Assembly: GCA_036571765.1 (NCBI GenBank)
Contig: BROE01000016.1
Location: 13,286,576-13,350,575, forward strand
Direction: 5' to 3'
DNA length: 64,000 bases
DNA from: Plecoglossus altivelis
Lineage: Eukaryota > Chordata > Actinopteri > Osmeriformes > Plecoglossidae
Of the stretch, positions 26,801 to 36,060 are shown one piece after another. The first letter of the stretch is position 1; each line of letters starts with the position of its first letter. Under the pieces are notes generated by a model that saw nothing but the letters and a program-made list of their open reading frames with translations, was not told where the DNA came from and made no database searches. A program made the translations under genes and the position numbers.

Positions 26801-28673
26801 TTATTAGCGAAGAAAACTGTTTTTACTCTGCACGTAGCAGCAAACCAGATCTCTAAAGTTGTTTTACGCTATTGCTTCCACAAAGCACCTCAGGCGATGT
26901 CACTGTCAGTAAGCACAATTAAATGCTGAGTGGCTGCTTGTTTAGAAAAATCTCTGTATGAAACCCCACTACATCTCGATATCTACCATAAAATTGGCTA
27001 AAGCTAATTTCAATGTAACCAGCAGCTAAATTTTACTATTGGCCAATTTCAAGAGTCACGCACAGGTACCATGAAGGTCATCAAAGTGCTAATTTAAACA
27101 GTTTTTGTGGAAGCATACAATCACTTTTATAGCAGTAAATCCTGTCATCATGTTTTTACTTGACAAAGAAAACCGCTTTAGGGATTCTGTGCAACACCCT
27201 TCATTCAGTAAGTCCCTCAACTATGGAGAACTAAAGCCTTAAGTGTACTTAAGGGGAAACCAAAGGTGTCTCACTCGACCTTTATTCTAATTTGAGTGAA
27301 ACAAATGGATGGACTGTTTCCATGGTATTCAAGGTTTTCATTTGTTGCCAAACAGTGTTCTGTTTATTGTGTTTTAGAATCTTTATTGTACTGTTGACAG
27401 GGCTTCTAGAACTAACACTAACATTCTCTGTTACTGCTGGAAAGCAATACCAACACAAATGAAACACATTTACAGTACAAGAGCACCATTTTCTTTCGTT
27501 TAGATTGTAAACTTACCAACAGAATACATTTTCCTGTATAATTCACCATAATGAATAAGGTGAGCTAAGGGGCTGACAATATTTCACTGTATTTTATTCT
27601 AGCTCCAAACTAATTAGCATATATATTGATTGTTTGTGGGAGTAATAAAATACATTGTGGAATGATCCTGAACTAAGACATTTGTGTGTTTTGCTATTTC
27701 AGAAGCTTGTCAGACATCGTTGTGTCCGTCGCAGACACACACAGCCTCAGGACGAAACCCAGACTGCCCCGGTCTCTTTGTACCCCAGGAAACAGATTAA
27801 GTCTGAAAATGGTTCGGTCCACATCAAGCTCACCCACCAGAGTCCTGCTGTCATACACCCCCTCACCCCTAAGATGGACGGTTCCGCAAAGGGTAGTTCA
27901 CCCAGAAGCAAGATAGTTCACCTGGGTGGAGGGGTGGAGGAAGATGACCGGGTGGTCAGGAGTGTCATGACAGCACCCAGGACTCCTGAGGCCATGTTTT
28001 TCCCTGACCTGAAGGATTCTTCTCTCAAGGCTGAGGTAACTCAGCTGTTGAGTCACAACGATTTCTGTCATTTTCAATGATAATACCAGTACATACAGAC
28101 ACTTCTATAGGAGAAAGATCCTCATGTTCAAACTGCAATCCACTGAAACTTCTTCTCTCTTCCTCTCCTCCACCTCTCCCTCCCCAGGCTGTGGAGAGGG
28201 CGAGGAGGGAGGCAGAGTTGCAGAGACACCTGCAGGGTTTAAAGCGCCCCCTGGAGGACCGGCATATCTGCAACGCTGCCATTCTCCCAGATCTCCGTGA
28301 CCCGCCTGCTCTGAACCTCCTTGATGCCCAGGAAATGAACCTCATCTCGGGGCATGCTTACCCGGAAGGATCGATGGGGATCCACAATCGCACAGTAGAA
28401 GAATATCAGCAGATTTTCAACTCAGTGGTGGACCCTGTCCGCCGTTCCACCCCAGGCCGCAGCCTGGCCCTGGGACGCAATAACAAAGTGCGCCTGTGGG
28501 AGGCGCTAGGCGGCCCCTCTCTGCACTGGGCCAACATTGGCCAGGCAGGACAGCTGCAGGTGTGGGAGAGCTACGATGTCACAGCCCTCCACTCTGAGGT
28601 GCACATAGATCTGGACACCAGTCTGGAACCTGACAGTCCACCTCAGCCTTGGAGGAAGAGGGCCAGGCACTGA
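4370..28673 (+). CDS. 3' part of an unrecognised multi-exon protein-coding gene (5 exons, 371 C-terminal residues)
   Basis: Spliced gene model: 4370-4452, 6852-6933, 10249-10381, 27703-28035, 28188-28673. In exons 2 and 3 only one frame stays open, and that frame joins its neighbours exactly: g|AG gives Glu, TG|G gives Trp, and the next two junctions fall between codons. All introns are GT-AG. The deduced 371 residues start inside the protein, so the N terminus is missing. Visible parts are a short hydrophobic helix-like segment (about residues 8-20), an acidic patch (about 45-51), a basic His/Arg/Gln region (about 100-135), a charged helix-like stretch rich in Glu/Arg (about 211-235), a Trp-containing segment (about 310-335) and a basic tail, WRKRARH, directly before the stop. 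There is no signal peptide, membrane span or zinc-finger array in this part. I do not recognise the family; the basic tail could be a nuclear signal, but that is inference. The last two exons are the surest part of the model. Confidence 0.72.
4453..6851 (+). other. Intron (between the exons at 4370 and 6852)
   Basis: About 2.4 kb. It holds the SINE copy at 5757-5863, a purine-rich stretch near 6105-6210 and pyrimidine-rich DNA at 6290-6430. A very good acceptor at 5373 (TTTTCTCCCTGCAG) leads into only a short open stretch and no fitting donor, so it is left as non-coding. Confidence 0.45.
5757..5863 (-). mobile_element. tRNA-derived SINE copy, decayed (tRNA-Cys-like head)
   Basis: Read on the minus strand, about 5863 to 5791 resembles a tRNA-Cys gene: an A-box-like TACTCAGTGGTAGAGCA, an anticodon region TTTACTGCAATTCAA that keeps GCA, then AAGAGGT and a decayed B box (AGTTTGACTCA). 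Beyond it, plus-strand bases 5771-5790 contain ATTTAGCAGACACTTTTGTC, close to the 'ATTTAGCAGACGCTTTTATCC' segment known from many teleost SINE copies. The mismatched acceptor stem and B box argue against a working tRNA gene. The head/body order is seen directly. The family assignment rests on remembered fish SINE structure. Confidence 0.72.
6852..6933 (+). CDS. Internal exon of the unrecognised gene
   Basis: The acceptor is excellent (CTCCTTCTTCTGTTACCAG) and the donor is TTG|GTGAGG. Only one frame is free of stops. It reads MNQLVSDLGQRESENIIQEE and then a Gly/Asp-rich end. It needs one base from the previous exon and leaves TG, which the first base of the next exon turns into a Trp codon. 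The acidic, polar composition differs from the repeat-derived frames around it. Confidence 0.6.
7254..7390. repeat. Duplicated 21-bp palindromic GCTAACCTA...TAGGTTAGC motif
   Basis: The 21-base motif, with two 9-base arms around GCT, occurs at 7254-7274 and again at 7302-7322, exactly 48 bases apart. Half-motifs GGCTAACA follow at about 7329 and 7383, each preceded by CCTGAA. The phrase CATCCCAC also recurs at 7274, 7288 and near 7552. This looks like a locally duplicated and shuffled patch. Confidence 0.85.
8575..8660. repeat. Compound CA microsatellite with an internal duplication
   Basis: CA runs are interrupted twice by the same CTTTCACACACACATGCA phrase, at about 8593 and 8635, so the array was extended by duplicating a unit of about 42 bases as well as by slippage. 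Confidence 0.9.
9156..9290. repeat. Purine-rich GGGA repeat tract
   Basis: Runs of GGGAGGGAGGGA followed by imperfect G/A-rich sequence. The plus-strand Arg/Gly/Glu frames across it are repeat translations. Confidence 0.8.
10170..10247. repeat. Poly-T and CT microsatellite forming an exon's polypyrimidine tract
   Basis: A run of T is followed by CT repeats up to the CAG acceptor of the exon at 10249. Length variation here could affect recognition of that exon. Confidence 0.85.
10249..10381 (+). CDS. Internal exon of the unrecognised gene
   Basis: It follows an imperfect CT microsatellite (10180-10248) that doubles as a very long polypyrimidine tract ending in CTCTCAG. The donor is AAG|GTGGGT. 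Two of the three frames contain stops. The open one codes for 44 residues with mixed composition, including NSARLVNSLIHH and GLYPRHLLAYL. The exon starts with the last base of a Trp codon and ends exactly at a codon end, as required by the exon at 27703. The following intron is about 17.3 kb if no exon has been missed. Confidence 0.62.
11156..11181. repeat. (TG)n microsatellite
   Basis: A clean TG run. Confidence 0.9.
12601..12732. repeat. 20-bp tandem repeat, about 6 copies
   Basis: The unit GCTGTGTGGTTGGCTTGCTG starts at 12621 and recurs every 20 bases to 12720, with a partial copy to 12732 and a degenerate copy at 12601. Copies 3 and 4 share TTAGC instead of TTGGC, and copy 5 has three changes, so variants are ordered along the array. 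Confidence 0.93.
14760..15270. repeat. Long pyrimidine-rich tract (about 500 bases)
   Basis: The plus strand is almost entirely C and T. A 250-codon Ser/Pro/Leu frame on this strand and Arg/Glu/Gly frames on the other are by-products of the skew. Confidence 0.85.
15927..15981. repeat. GT-rich microsatellite
   Basis: Interrupted TG/CTGTG repeats. Confidence 0.85.
16574..16604. repeat. (CA)n microsatellite
   Basis: An uninterrupted CA run preceded by CGCG. Confidence 0.9.
16689..16717. repeat. Run of 29 consecutive C
   Basis: Twenty-nine C without interruption, followed by about 70 further C-rich bases to about 16798. The opposite strand is a G-run able in principle to form quadruplex structures. 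Homopolymer length in assemblies is often unreliable. Confidence 0.95.
17692..17744. repeat. (CT)n microsatellite
   Basis: A pure CT run of about 53 bases. Confidence 0.95.
18219..18247. repeat. (GGA)n trinucleotide repeat
   Basis: Consecutive GGA/GAG units in a purine-rich setting. Confidence 0.85.
21192..21275. repeat. Tandem repeat of a GT-run plus GGGGGAGGAG unit (about 24 bases)
   Basis: Three to four units of GGTGTGTGTGTGGGGGAGGA-type sequence, with the last units slightly altered. Frames across it read as Val/Cys/Gly repeats. Confidence 0.85.
22367..22410. repeat. 9-bp C-rich tandem repeat (CCCCCTCCA)
   Basis: Four units in register, then a C-run. The complementary strand carries regularly spaced G-runs. 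Confidence 0.9.
22853..22884 (+). other. Candidate G-quadruplex motif
   Basis: Four G-runs of five to eleven bases separated by one or two bases (T, T, AT). This meets the usual pattern for quadruplex-forming DNA. Confidence 0.75.
23700..23889. repeat. GA-rich tract ending in a pure (GA)n run
   Basis: Imperfect GA/GACA units from about 23706 are followed by an uninterrupted AG run at 23835-23889. Confidence 0.92.
24724..24818. repeat. Degenerate GT-rich repeat
   Basis: GTGTGAGTTGGTGTCTGCGTG-like units with GTGTGTG cores recur along the stretch. Confidence 0.7.
26039..26064. repeat. (CA)n microsatellite
   Basis: A clean CA run. Confidence 0.85.
26635..26674. repeat. (AT)n repeat forming two overlapping perfect palindromes
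   Basis: 26635-26660 (ATAGAT...ATCTAT) and 26655-26674 (ATCTAT...ATAGAT) are each self-complementary and share six bases, so alternative cruciforms are possible. Confidence 0.85.
27703..28035 (+). CDS. Penultimate coding exon of the unrecognised gene (111 residues)
   Basis: Acceptor TTTTGCTATTTCAG, donor GAG|GTAACT, both borders between codons. It encodes 111 residues: a basic, His/Arg-rich beginning (KLVRHRCVRRRHTQ), a Ser/Pro/Lys-rich middle that looks disordered, then an acidic turn (GGGVEEDDRVV) and PRTPEAMFFPDLKD, which may be a short structured or binding segment. Codon composition is balanced and unlike the surrounding microsatellites. The frame runs directly on into the last exon. 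Confidence 0.85.
28036..28187 (+). other. Short intron between the last two coding exons
   Basis: It is 152 bases long, with GTAACT at its start and a pyrimidine-rich end closing in CCCCAG. In-frame TGA at 28078 would stop the upstream exon if the intron were retained, adding only 14 residues. Confidence 0.8.
28188..28673 (+). CDS. Last coding exon of the unrecognised gene (161 residues plus stop)
   Basis: The acceptor is preceded by a dense pyrimidine run (CTCTCCCTCCCCAG). The exon opens with a charged, probably helical segment (AVERARREAELQRHLQGLKR). It continues with conserved-looking mixed sequence (ILPDLRDPPALNLLDAQEMN, then EEYQQIFNSVVDPVRR), a Trp-bearing stretch (VRLWEALGG, LHWANIGQ, LQVWESY) and a C-terminal basic tail. 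Stop TGA at 28671-28673. It is the longest continuous non-repetitive coding frame in the window. The family was not recognised. Confidence 0.9.
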   Translation, partial: AVERARREAELQRHLQGLKRPLEDRHICNAAILPDLRDPPALNLLDAQEMNLISGHAYPEGSMGIHNRTVEEYQQIFNSVVDPVRRSTPGRSLALGRNNKVRLWEALGGPSLHWANIGQAGQLQVWESYDVTALHSEVHIDLDTSLEPDSPPQPWRKRARH

Positions 28674-28702
28674 GGCCGAGATGTCCACACACACACAGCA
28701 CG

Positions 28703-28737
<35 letters not shown>

Positions 28738-28855
28738 GTACACACATGCACAAACACACACACAAGCACACGCACACACACGCAAACACATACACAATGT
28801 TTTATTTCTTTATTTCAAATTCAAATTGTGCAATAAACTTCATGTATACATTCAT
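28674..28855 (+). other. 3' UTR of the unrecognised gene, containing a CA microsatellite
   Basis: The stretch runs from the stop codon to about 18 bases past the AATAAA signal at 28832-28837. Bases 28687-28795 are an interrupted CA array, so the mature mRNA would carry a long CA-rich block. The cleavage site is an estimate. Confidence 0.6.
28832..28837 (+). promoter_or_regulatory. Polyadenylation signal AATAAA
   Basis: A canonical hexamer 159 bases after the stop codon, with T-rich sequence around it. It is the first such signal after the stop and fits the end of the plus-strand gene. Confidence 0.65.
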
Positions 28856-29693
28856 TTCCTTCGCATGAATAGACTATAGGTCTCAGGTAATGTGTACATT
28901 GTCATTAAGATAGTAAATGAATCAGAAATGCCCAAGTATGGACTCTCCTTTCTCATTTATAAATAGAATAGACCAAGTGGTAAAACCTTATTAGCACTCC
29001 CATCATGTAACAGGGATAAGAGCTTAAGACTGACAGACTCAATAAATCATTCACTTCCTTCCTTCTCCCTAAATCTCTCTCTCTCTCTCTTCCTCCTTGC
29101 TCTACCCAGCTGATCAGTATGTGAGGTGGCCAACTCCATATGCTACCTGATGTTATTTTGTGATCAGTACAGCCATGCAGCTTAATGGCATTCTCTCCCA
29201 TTAAGGTGGATAAGAGCGTGTGTGTGTCTGTGTGTGTATGTGGGTGTGTGTGTTCTTCTGCCACAGACTAAATTCGGTCTCCTACGGTGTGGGCTTGTGT
29301 CATCTCCATTAGCCTATCTGTAGCACTGCTTTTTATTCCACAGATGGAATCATTGGGCTGCACTTAGTGGGATTGCCTGCATTATATCACCAGGGTGGAC
29401 AGACACCCCCTTCGCAGGCTACAGCATGCAGACCCTCCTCCATCCTTCAAATCCGCCCCATCTCCCTCTTTACCTCTGTCTTTGCCATCCCTCTTCTGCA
29501 CAAAATCCGTCCACCCTGCCTCACCTCTTCCTTCCTTCATCCATCCATCTTTCATCCTCTCTCCCCCCAGCTCTCTTTCCCTCCATCTCTCCATCCCTTC
29601 ATCCCTCCAACTGTACAGTCCTCCTCCCCTGGCCTCTCCTCCATCCTGCTGACTCACTCCGTAGACATGCTTCGTTGCCCTTCAGGATGTAGC

Positions 29694-29820
29694 TGTGTGT
29701 GTGTGCGTGTCTGTGTTCGTGTGGATGTGAGTGTGTGGGTGTGTGTGTGTGGGTGAATGTGTGTGTGAGCGTGTGTGTGTTTGTGTGGGTGTGGGTGCAT
29801 GTGTGGGTGTATGTGTGCAC
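29694..29820. repeat. GT-rich microsatellite
   Basis: Interrupted TGTG runs with GGGTG and GAATG breaks. A second GT block lies at 29935-29975. Confidence 0.85.
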
Positions 29821-32800
29821 AGTGTTTAACCCACAGGAATCTCACTGCTTTCACCCCTCGTCTTCTGTGTCTGGACGTCTTGTGTGTTGGTGAGTCCCAA
29901 GACAATGTTATTACCTGAGATATAAGGCAATCCTGCTGTGTGTCTGTGTGTGTGTGTCTGTGTGTGTGTGTGTCTGCGTGCACGCAAGCGGTTGGGGAAC
30001 ATCAAGCACAAGCTCACAAAGTTAGCGCCTCTGGAACATTGACGTAAGATGTCAGAGGTTCATTCGGTGCCATGCTCTTCTTTACAGACAGTATGTGTGA
30101 GCGCGTGAGCGTTTGAGTGAGTGTGTGTGTATGTGTGTATCTGTACAGTATACACGTGACACACTTCAACTGTAAATATTTGCTCCCAGGATGAAGGGGA
30201 AATTCTCACTATGTGCCACGCTTCACCTCCTCCTCAACCAAGCAGAACTCCCAGCCACACCACCGCGGCAGATCTGAAGGTCTGCATAAAGATCTGGCCT
30301 CCCTGAGAGGCCATCCTGATGTGATCGGTACGTGATGATGATGTATTGACTACATGGGGGATGTTGAACCAGGAAGACATAACTGATGTGTGGCTGTGAA
30401 GATCCATCCAACACAGTATCTACAAGCCTGCAATGAACCTTGGGTTTCACACATCAGATACTAGTTCCAGCAGCCGCTCGATATCAACGCGGAAGAGAAA
30501 AAGCGATGAAGTGGGAATGTTTTTCGTTGCAGAATCGGCAGAAAGAACAGTCAAGCTCAACACCAAGGGACAGAGATCCTTGTTCAACTTTCTGTACTTT
30601 TCTTGGGTTTATTTTGAGAACTGAGAACCCCATTGGCTATTTCCTGAGCAACAGATGTTCTTCCCAGGGTGCAAGCGGCAAACACGATGTGAAATAATCA
30701 ATAACAAAGAAAGAATAATAATCTGAATGGATTAATCAGTACAAAACAGGATTGCCTTACATGACAACTGCTGTCTTTGAAATTCAGTCCGTGTTTTTTT
30801 CTGAGACACTAGAAAGTATCCATTTGGAAGCATGGTATAGTATCACATTGTAAGCACAGTACCCCTGTCTGTTAGCATTCTGCTTCCTCAGTAGGGTCCT
30901 GGGTCGTTGGAGAGAGACGGCTCACATCAAGTCCATGCTGGGCGTGGTCTTCTCACTCCTCTTCTGTCACTTCTCTCTTCATTAAAAACAGCCAGCTGCC
31001 CAGACAGCTGTGATTAGATTTGATTGGTCGCTTCACATCAATGCCCCCGCCCCAACACAAAAATACACACGCCAACACAGCACAGTCACATGCCCTCCAC
31101 TCTGCTATAGGTTTTTCCTTCATCCTCCTTCGTCGAGTTAAACAGCGCAGATGTGAAAAACATGATTCATGTTTGCATCCAACCATTCCAGTGGGCTACG
31201 ATGAACCCTGGATTTTCAAACTGGCCGCCAACTCCGAGAATAGTGGGTCATCTGAATGTCACAGCGATTGGAGAGATAGAGAAACACAGGCCACAACCAG
31301 AAGCCAGGAATCAGCCCCTATCTGTGCGGAACATTTCTGGGAAATCTGGCAGAAACCCAGTTTAGCTTACCTTGTTCTTAACTGATTCATCCTAAGATTC
31401 GACGGTATCAACTGTCTGCGTGTGTGTTGACAGCTTGTCACTAGTTCTCTCATAAAAGTGTGTGTGTACATGTGCATGTGTGTGTATGCAAGTCCTGTCA
31501 GGTCTCAAGGTTGTGTGTTTGGCTTCGATTGAACAGACAGGGTCCCTTATGTACCAGAGCTACATTCACCCCAATCCCAGCTTTCCTTCACCTGTGCAAC
31601 ATGATTTAACTGAGGTTTGTGGCCCTCGCTCGCTGTCTGAATGGAGTAGCAATAATAACAGCGATTTAAACATCAATGTGTCACCAACTTCCAATTTCCA
31701 TGGACCTCTGTGGTGCCCTGGCTAGGATCGGTAGAGATGAAGACGAACCCTCTGGAGGAGAAAAACCCGCGCTTCTCTTCTCCTGATTGGAAACCGTTCA
31801 CAAGACCTGAGATGAAAAGGCTTTCAGTCCTTCTTCAGGCAGTTTCCTGATGTCCGACATCTTGTTTTTTGTTTGTTTTCAAATGATTCTAAAGACTACT
31901 TGAACTGCTTTTCCTTTGGATTTTACATGGTGTGTTTGGAGTTGGAGTGACTGACCTAGGACTGAAGCTGCACACATTCACAGTCTGTGTCTTTGCTTGT
32001 GCTATAGGTGCTGCATCACAGCAGATTTCCAGCACCAATTTCAGTTATGTCAGACCTGTGTCTCACGTTCGACCACAGGGAGTGGAATGGGCTTCATGCA
32101 ATTCCATATGTGAATTTGCTTTTTATAGTCTTGAGTGGATACATGTAAAGCACACAGCAAAAAAAAAACTGCCACTGAATTGAGGATCCACCAGTCCTCC
32201 TTTTTAAATGTCAAAAATAATTATTGGAATAAATTTTGCTCCCAGATTGTCAGGGATCCGCATACACTAATCTTTAAAGCTTGAATTTACTTATTACTTA
32301 TTTATTTGGACAAAAATCCAAGTGTTGGGTATAGATTGGAGAGAGCAGCGTGATCAGGATGGGTTTCCTTTTCATTCCACCACTAATTGGTTCTTGCCAG
32401 TAGGATCTCATACATATTTAGTGTGAGCACATATTTGGAGTTAGCAAAGTAAAATCAGGACCCACAGTTTCCAGAGAGATATGGCTTATACAGCCCTTTT
32501 TGTACCTACTGAACCCCCATCCCTTTAAATCCATTGGAGCTTACAGTAGTTGATCTATTGGGACAGGTTGGTGTGACCAACAATATATACAGAGTTCCAC
32601 CCTCAAGATAGTTGTCTAGCAGTTCACACCATCCAATTATCCTTGTTCTGAAGCAGTCCAGGTAGGATGTTGATCTGGGATGCAGGATGGTGGCAGGCAG
32701 GGTTATCCTCCTCACACAGGATTGTGGCAAAACTCGTGTCCTTCCAGCCCTTTTTTTTCAAACCTGCTGTGCAACTTTATTGATTCTTCTTGGCTTCTCC

Positions 32801-34499
32801 CTTCCTCGCTGCTTCTCCTTAATCTCCCTCTTGTTCTCGATGAACAAATAAAAGGCAGAAGAAAAGGAGACAGTCCTTTTCATGGCTGCCTCTTCAAAAC
32901 AAGGTTGTTTCACCACCTCTTAACAAATAGCTACAATACATTTGAGCTGTGCATTTCCTGGAACATCCCTTTATGGGAGTGCTTTTGATCCAATCCTAAG
33001 GAAACACTGGAAATGCACAAGTCCATCGAATACGAAAGACAGTAGAAAGAGTGAGTCAGTGAGTGAGGGTATGAGTGAGTGAGAGAGTGAGCAAGTGGAA
33101 ATGTGTGCGTTTGGGTGTGTGTAGAAAAAACTAAAATCCAAAGAAAAAACAACACCCAAATAAATAATAGATAGTGTACACATCTCACGTCTCACACGTT
33201 TCACCACTATCATAAAATCAAACAAGATCATATTACATACTGCATTTAATAATTAAGCACATGCTGGAGTTACGTGAGAAGCCTGAGGTAGAACTTTTGG
33301 AAGCAAACAAAAAATCTAAACTAAGATCAAAACAACATTTCTTATTAACGTTAGAGGAACATGGTTTTTCTTTTTTTTCCCTAGCATATGTTAATTTTTT
33401 CCCTCTCTTGTTATTCAGTGCCACCAAATCACCTTTGTCGCTGTGTCAGGACAAAACAAACATGTCGTATAAGAGTCCCAACCTTTCATCACAATGAATA
33501 CCAATCCAGTTTGGACCAGGGCAGCTCTGTTTAATTAATAGTTTGTGTGCAGACAGACGGAACAGACATGCAGGGAGTGATGGTTGCTGTTTGAATGGAG
33601 AGTAGCTGTCCTTGCCTCATCTAGGAAGGAATACATTTACCCTGAGACAGGTCTTCAACTGGCTATTCTCCTATTCAGGATCAAAAGGTCCCACTGAAAA
33701 CAGCCTGTTCCGGTTCCTTCCCGTAAATGAGGGTTAGCTTTGAACGGCTACTGAAGGAACTATACGCTTCGACTCCAGAGGGTCACTGTGGCTTGCTGCT
33801 CATATTGACGTGGATGACTGGAAAAACTTCTTTTGTTTCTGTTTAGTGTCAATATCGTCTTAAATGCAATTTCAAATGTGACCCCCTGCAGGCGAGTGGA
33901 TCTCTGTATCTCTATCAAACCCTGAGCCTCCACTGTGTGCTGGATCCAACAGCAGCAGCACATCCTATGAGCCTTGTCGTTGGTCGTCTGCAATTTGCCC
34001 GTAGGCTTGAGCTGGTTTGATATTCAGTCTAGGAGTAATGGCACTGCAGAGGTTTAATATAATGCATGTAATATCATTTCAAATACAGGAAGTCCCTGTA
34101 AAGTAATCTGGAGGATTATTCAGTCCTGTAACATTAAATCCCTCTCTCTTGATGTGAATGCAGCCCGTGCTATTAAACAGTTTGACAGCAACATTGTTAA
34201 AATTCCAATCAGGAATCTCTGCTTTGCTTGCACATGCATGAATTTAGAGCAGGCATGGCCAAAGACGGCTACGTGTTTATGAGTCAGGCCCCCTCCTGCT
34301 GACAAGTGGCAGTGATGGAGGAGCTCAAGCCTCTCTAATGCTTTTCAATTACGCAAGATGGAGAGGTAGAAGCTAGCTACTGTAGCACCTGGCCTTAGCT
34401 CGACTGATTCATTATGCTGCTCATGGTTCCCGTGGTGACGGCGGGCTGTTCTGGGGGCGTCATGGGGATTAACCTCTGTTTGGGAAGAATCTGTGTAAG

Positions 34500-34735
34500 G
34501 GCCTCTCTCGCGCTCTCTTTACCTCTCTCTCTCCCCCTCTCTCTGTCTCTCTCTCCCTCTGTCCCTCTGTCTCTCTCTGTCTCTCTCTCTCCCTTTCTCT
34601 CCCTCTCTCTAAAAGTTGGGTGGGTGGTGAGTCCGTTGAGAAATAATTGATATAAGGGCCTCTTTTCTATACTCTCTGACTCTCTCTTTCCGCATCTCCC
34701 TCTCTCTCTGACTGTCTCTCACTCCCCCCCGTCTC
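34500..34735. repeat. Imperfect CT repeat, two blocks around GTTGGGTGGGTGGTGAG
   Basis: CT-rich blocks at 34504-34611 and about 34675-34735 both start after 'AAGGGCCTCT' (near 34497 and 34655) and flank non-repeat DNA, suggesting a duplicated segment. Confidence 0.7.
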
Positions 34736-35954
34736 TGAGAGCTGCGTGGGCGGCTACTTCCATGGTGCTGTGCACTGAGACAGATGGCAAGGATCTGCTA
34801 AACCCTGCCTTTGTGATGAGCCTGTGTCACTGTGACATGACAATGTCTGGCCCTTCAACTGGACCACGGATACTGTTCTTGGATCCTGTTATACAGAGGT
34901 TTTGAATTGTTCCATGTTATCATTTACAAACACTGCTTTTGACATCTATAATGCTAAGGAAATACTCTATATAAGTACAGTAAAGTATTGTAAATACACA
35001 GTATATAAAACTGTATGTCAATATATTTGGTCTGTGAAGTGGTTTTAGTGGATACCATGAATGGGTCTCAGTTATGTAGCCTGGACAGCTAGTTGTGTAT
35101 GACAAACAGTGTAAAATCAGTGTTACAGTGCAGTTGGTCTCACTGGTTGGTCTTTCTTCTGAAACAAAAGCGATTCTCTTGAGATTTAGGAGAACTGCCC
35201 GGGGGGGAAATCCAGATTAGACAATCCATGTCAGTAATACTGTTTAGATTATGTTTCCAACACACACAGCAAGTTTGTCATAACTGCGTGTGTTGGAAAG
35301 AAAGTCATAGAGCAAGCCTCTGTAGCACGAGAGTGTATGTGTGTTTACAACCCAAACACCAAAGTTGCTGCATGGACAGATACTTCCCTATCACTCCCAA
35401 ACCTGTACTGGCTTGTGTCCATGGTTCTCCAAGGAAACACCCCTTTACAGCTAATGATCTATTTATTTGGCCAACACCATGATCCTGCCAGAGAGTTCAC
35501 ATAGAGTGTACCTTATCAGATACCTTCTCCCTGCTGAAACTAATACACACCTATTCTGCTAGTCTCAGGGAGAGACTTCAAAGACAAGCGACCAATTAAG
35601 CGAGCTGAAAAAAGGGCCCTGGGAAATGGGTGGAGATTTGTAAGATAAAATCTATCAAGTTGATCATTTAGCAGGACTGATAAACAATGTCTGAACTAGC
35701 GCTCAAGCAACACACGTATTGTGACCCTCTCACCGCACACACACCTGCTTGGCCCATGGACACACACGCATGCCACACAGACATGCATACACAAACGGAT
35801 TGTATTAAAGCACACATGATATATACAGGGTTGTGGGCCTGTCAGGGGACTACTGTGGCCTACAGTCACTGACCCTGAACCCTCTCATAATCCAAGAGAC
35901 GGTGGACTCTATTACACCATACTGAGGCAATCAAGAAAACAGACTCCCCTGCCC

Positions 35955-36060
35955 TCTCTCAGTCTCTCTCTCTATGTATCTCTCTCTCTGTCTGTCTGTC
36001 TGTCTGTCTTTCTCTCTCTCTTAGTCTCTCTCTCTCTCTCTGTCATTCTCTCTCTTCAGC
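35955..36060. repeat. CT/CTGT microsatellite
   Basis: CT runs with an internal (CTGT)n block at 35989-36009. Confidence 0.85.

Larger units (their letters stand above)
10382..27702 (+). other. Large intron (about 17.3 kb) with many simple repeats
   Basis: No additional exon fits the frame between the exons at 10249 and 27703, which must have a length divisible by three if single. The content is dominated by microsatellites, C- or G-runs and long one-sided pyrimidine or purine tracts (14760-15270, 19970-20110, 22430-22620, 22720-23150, 23530-23890). The longest open frames here follow these tracts. Small missed exons cannot be excluded. Confidence 0.45.
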
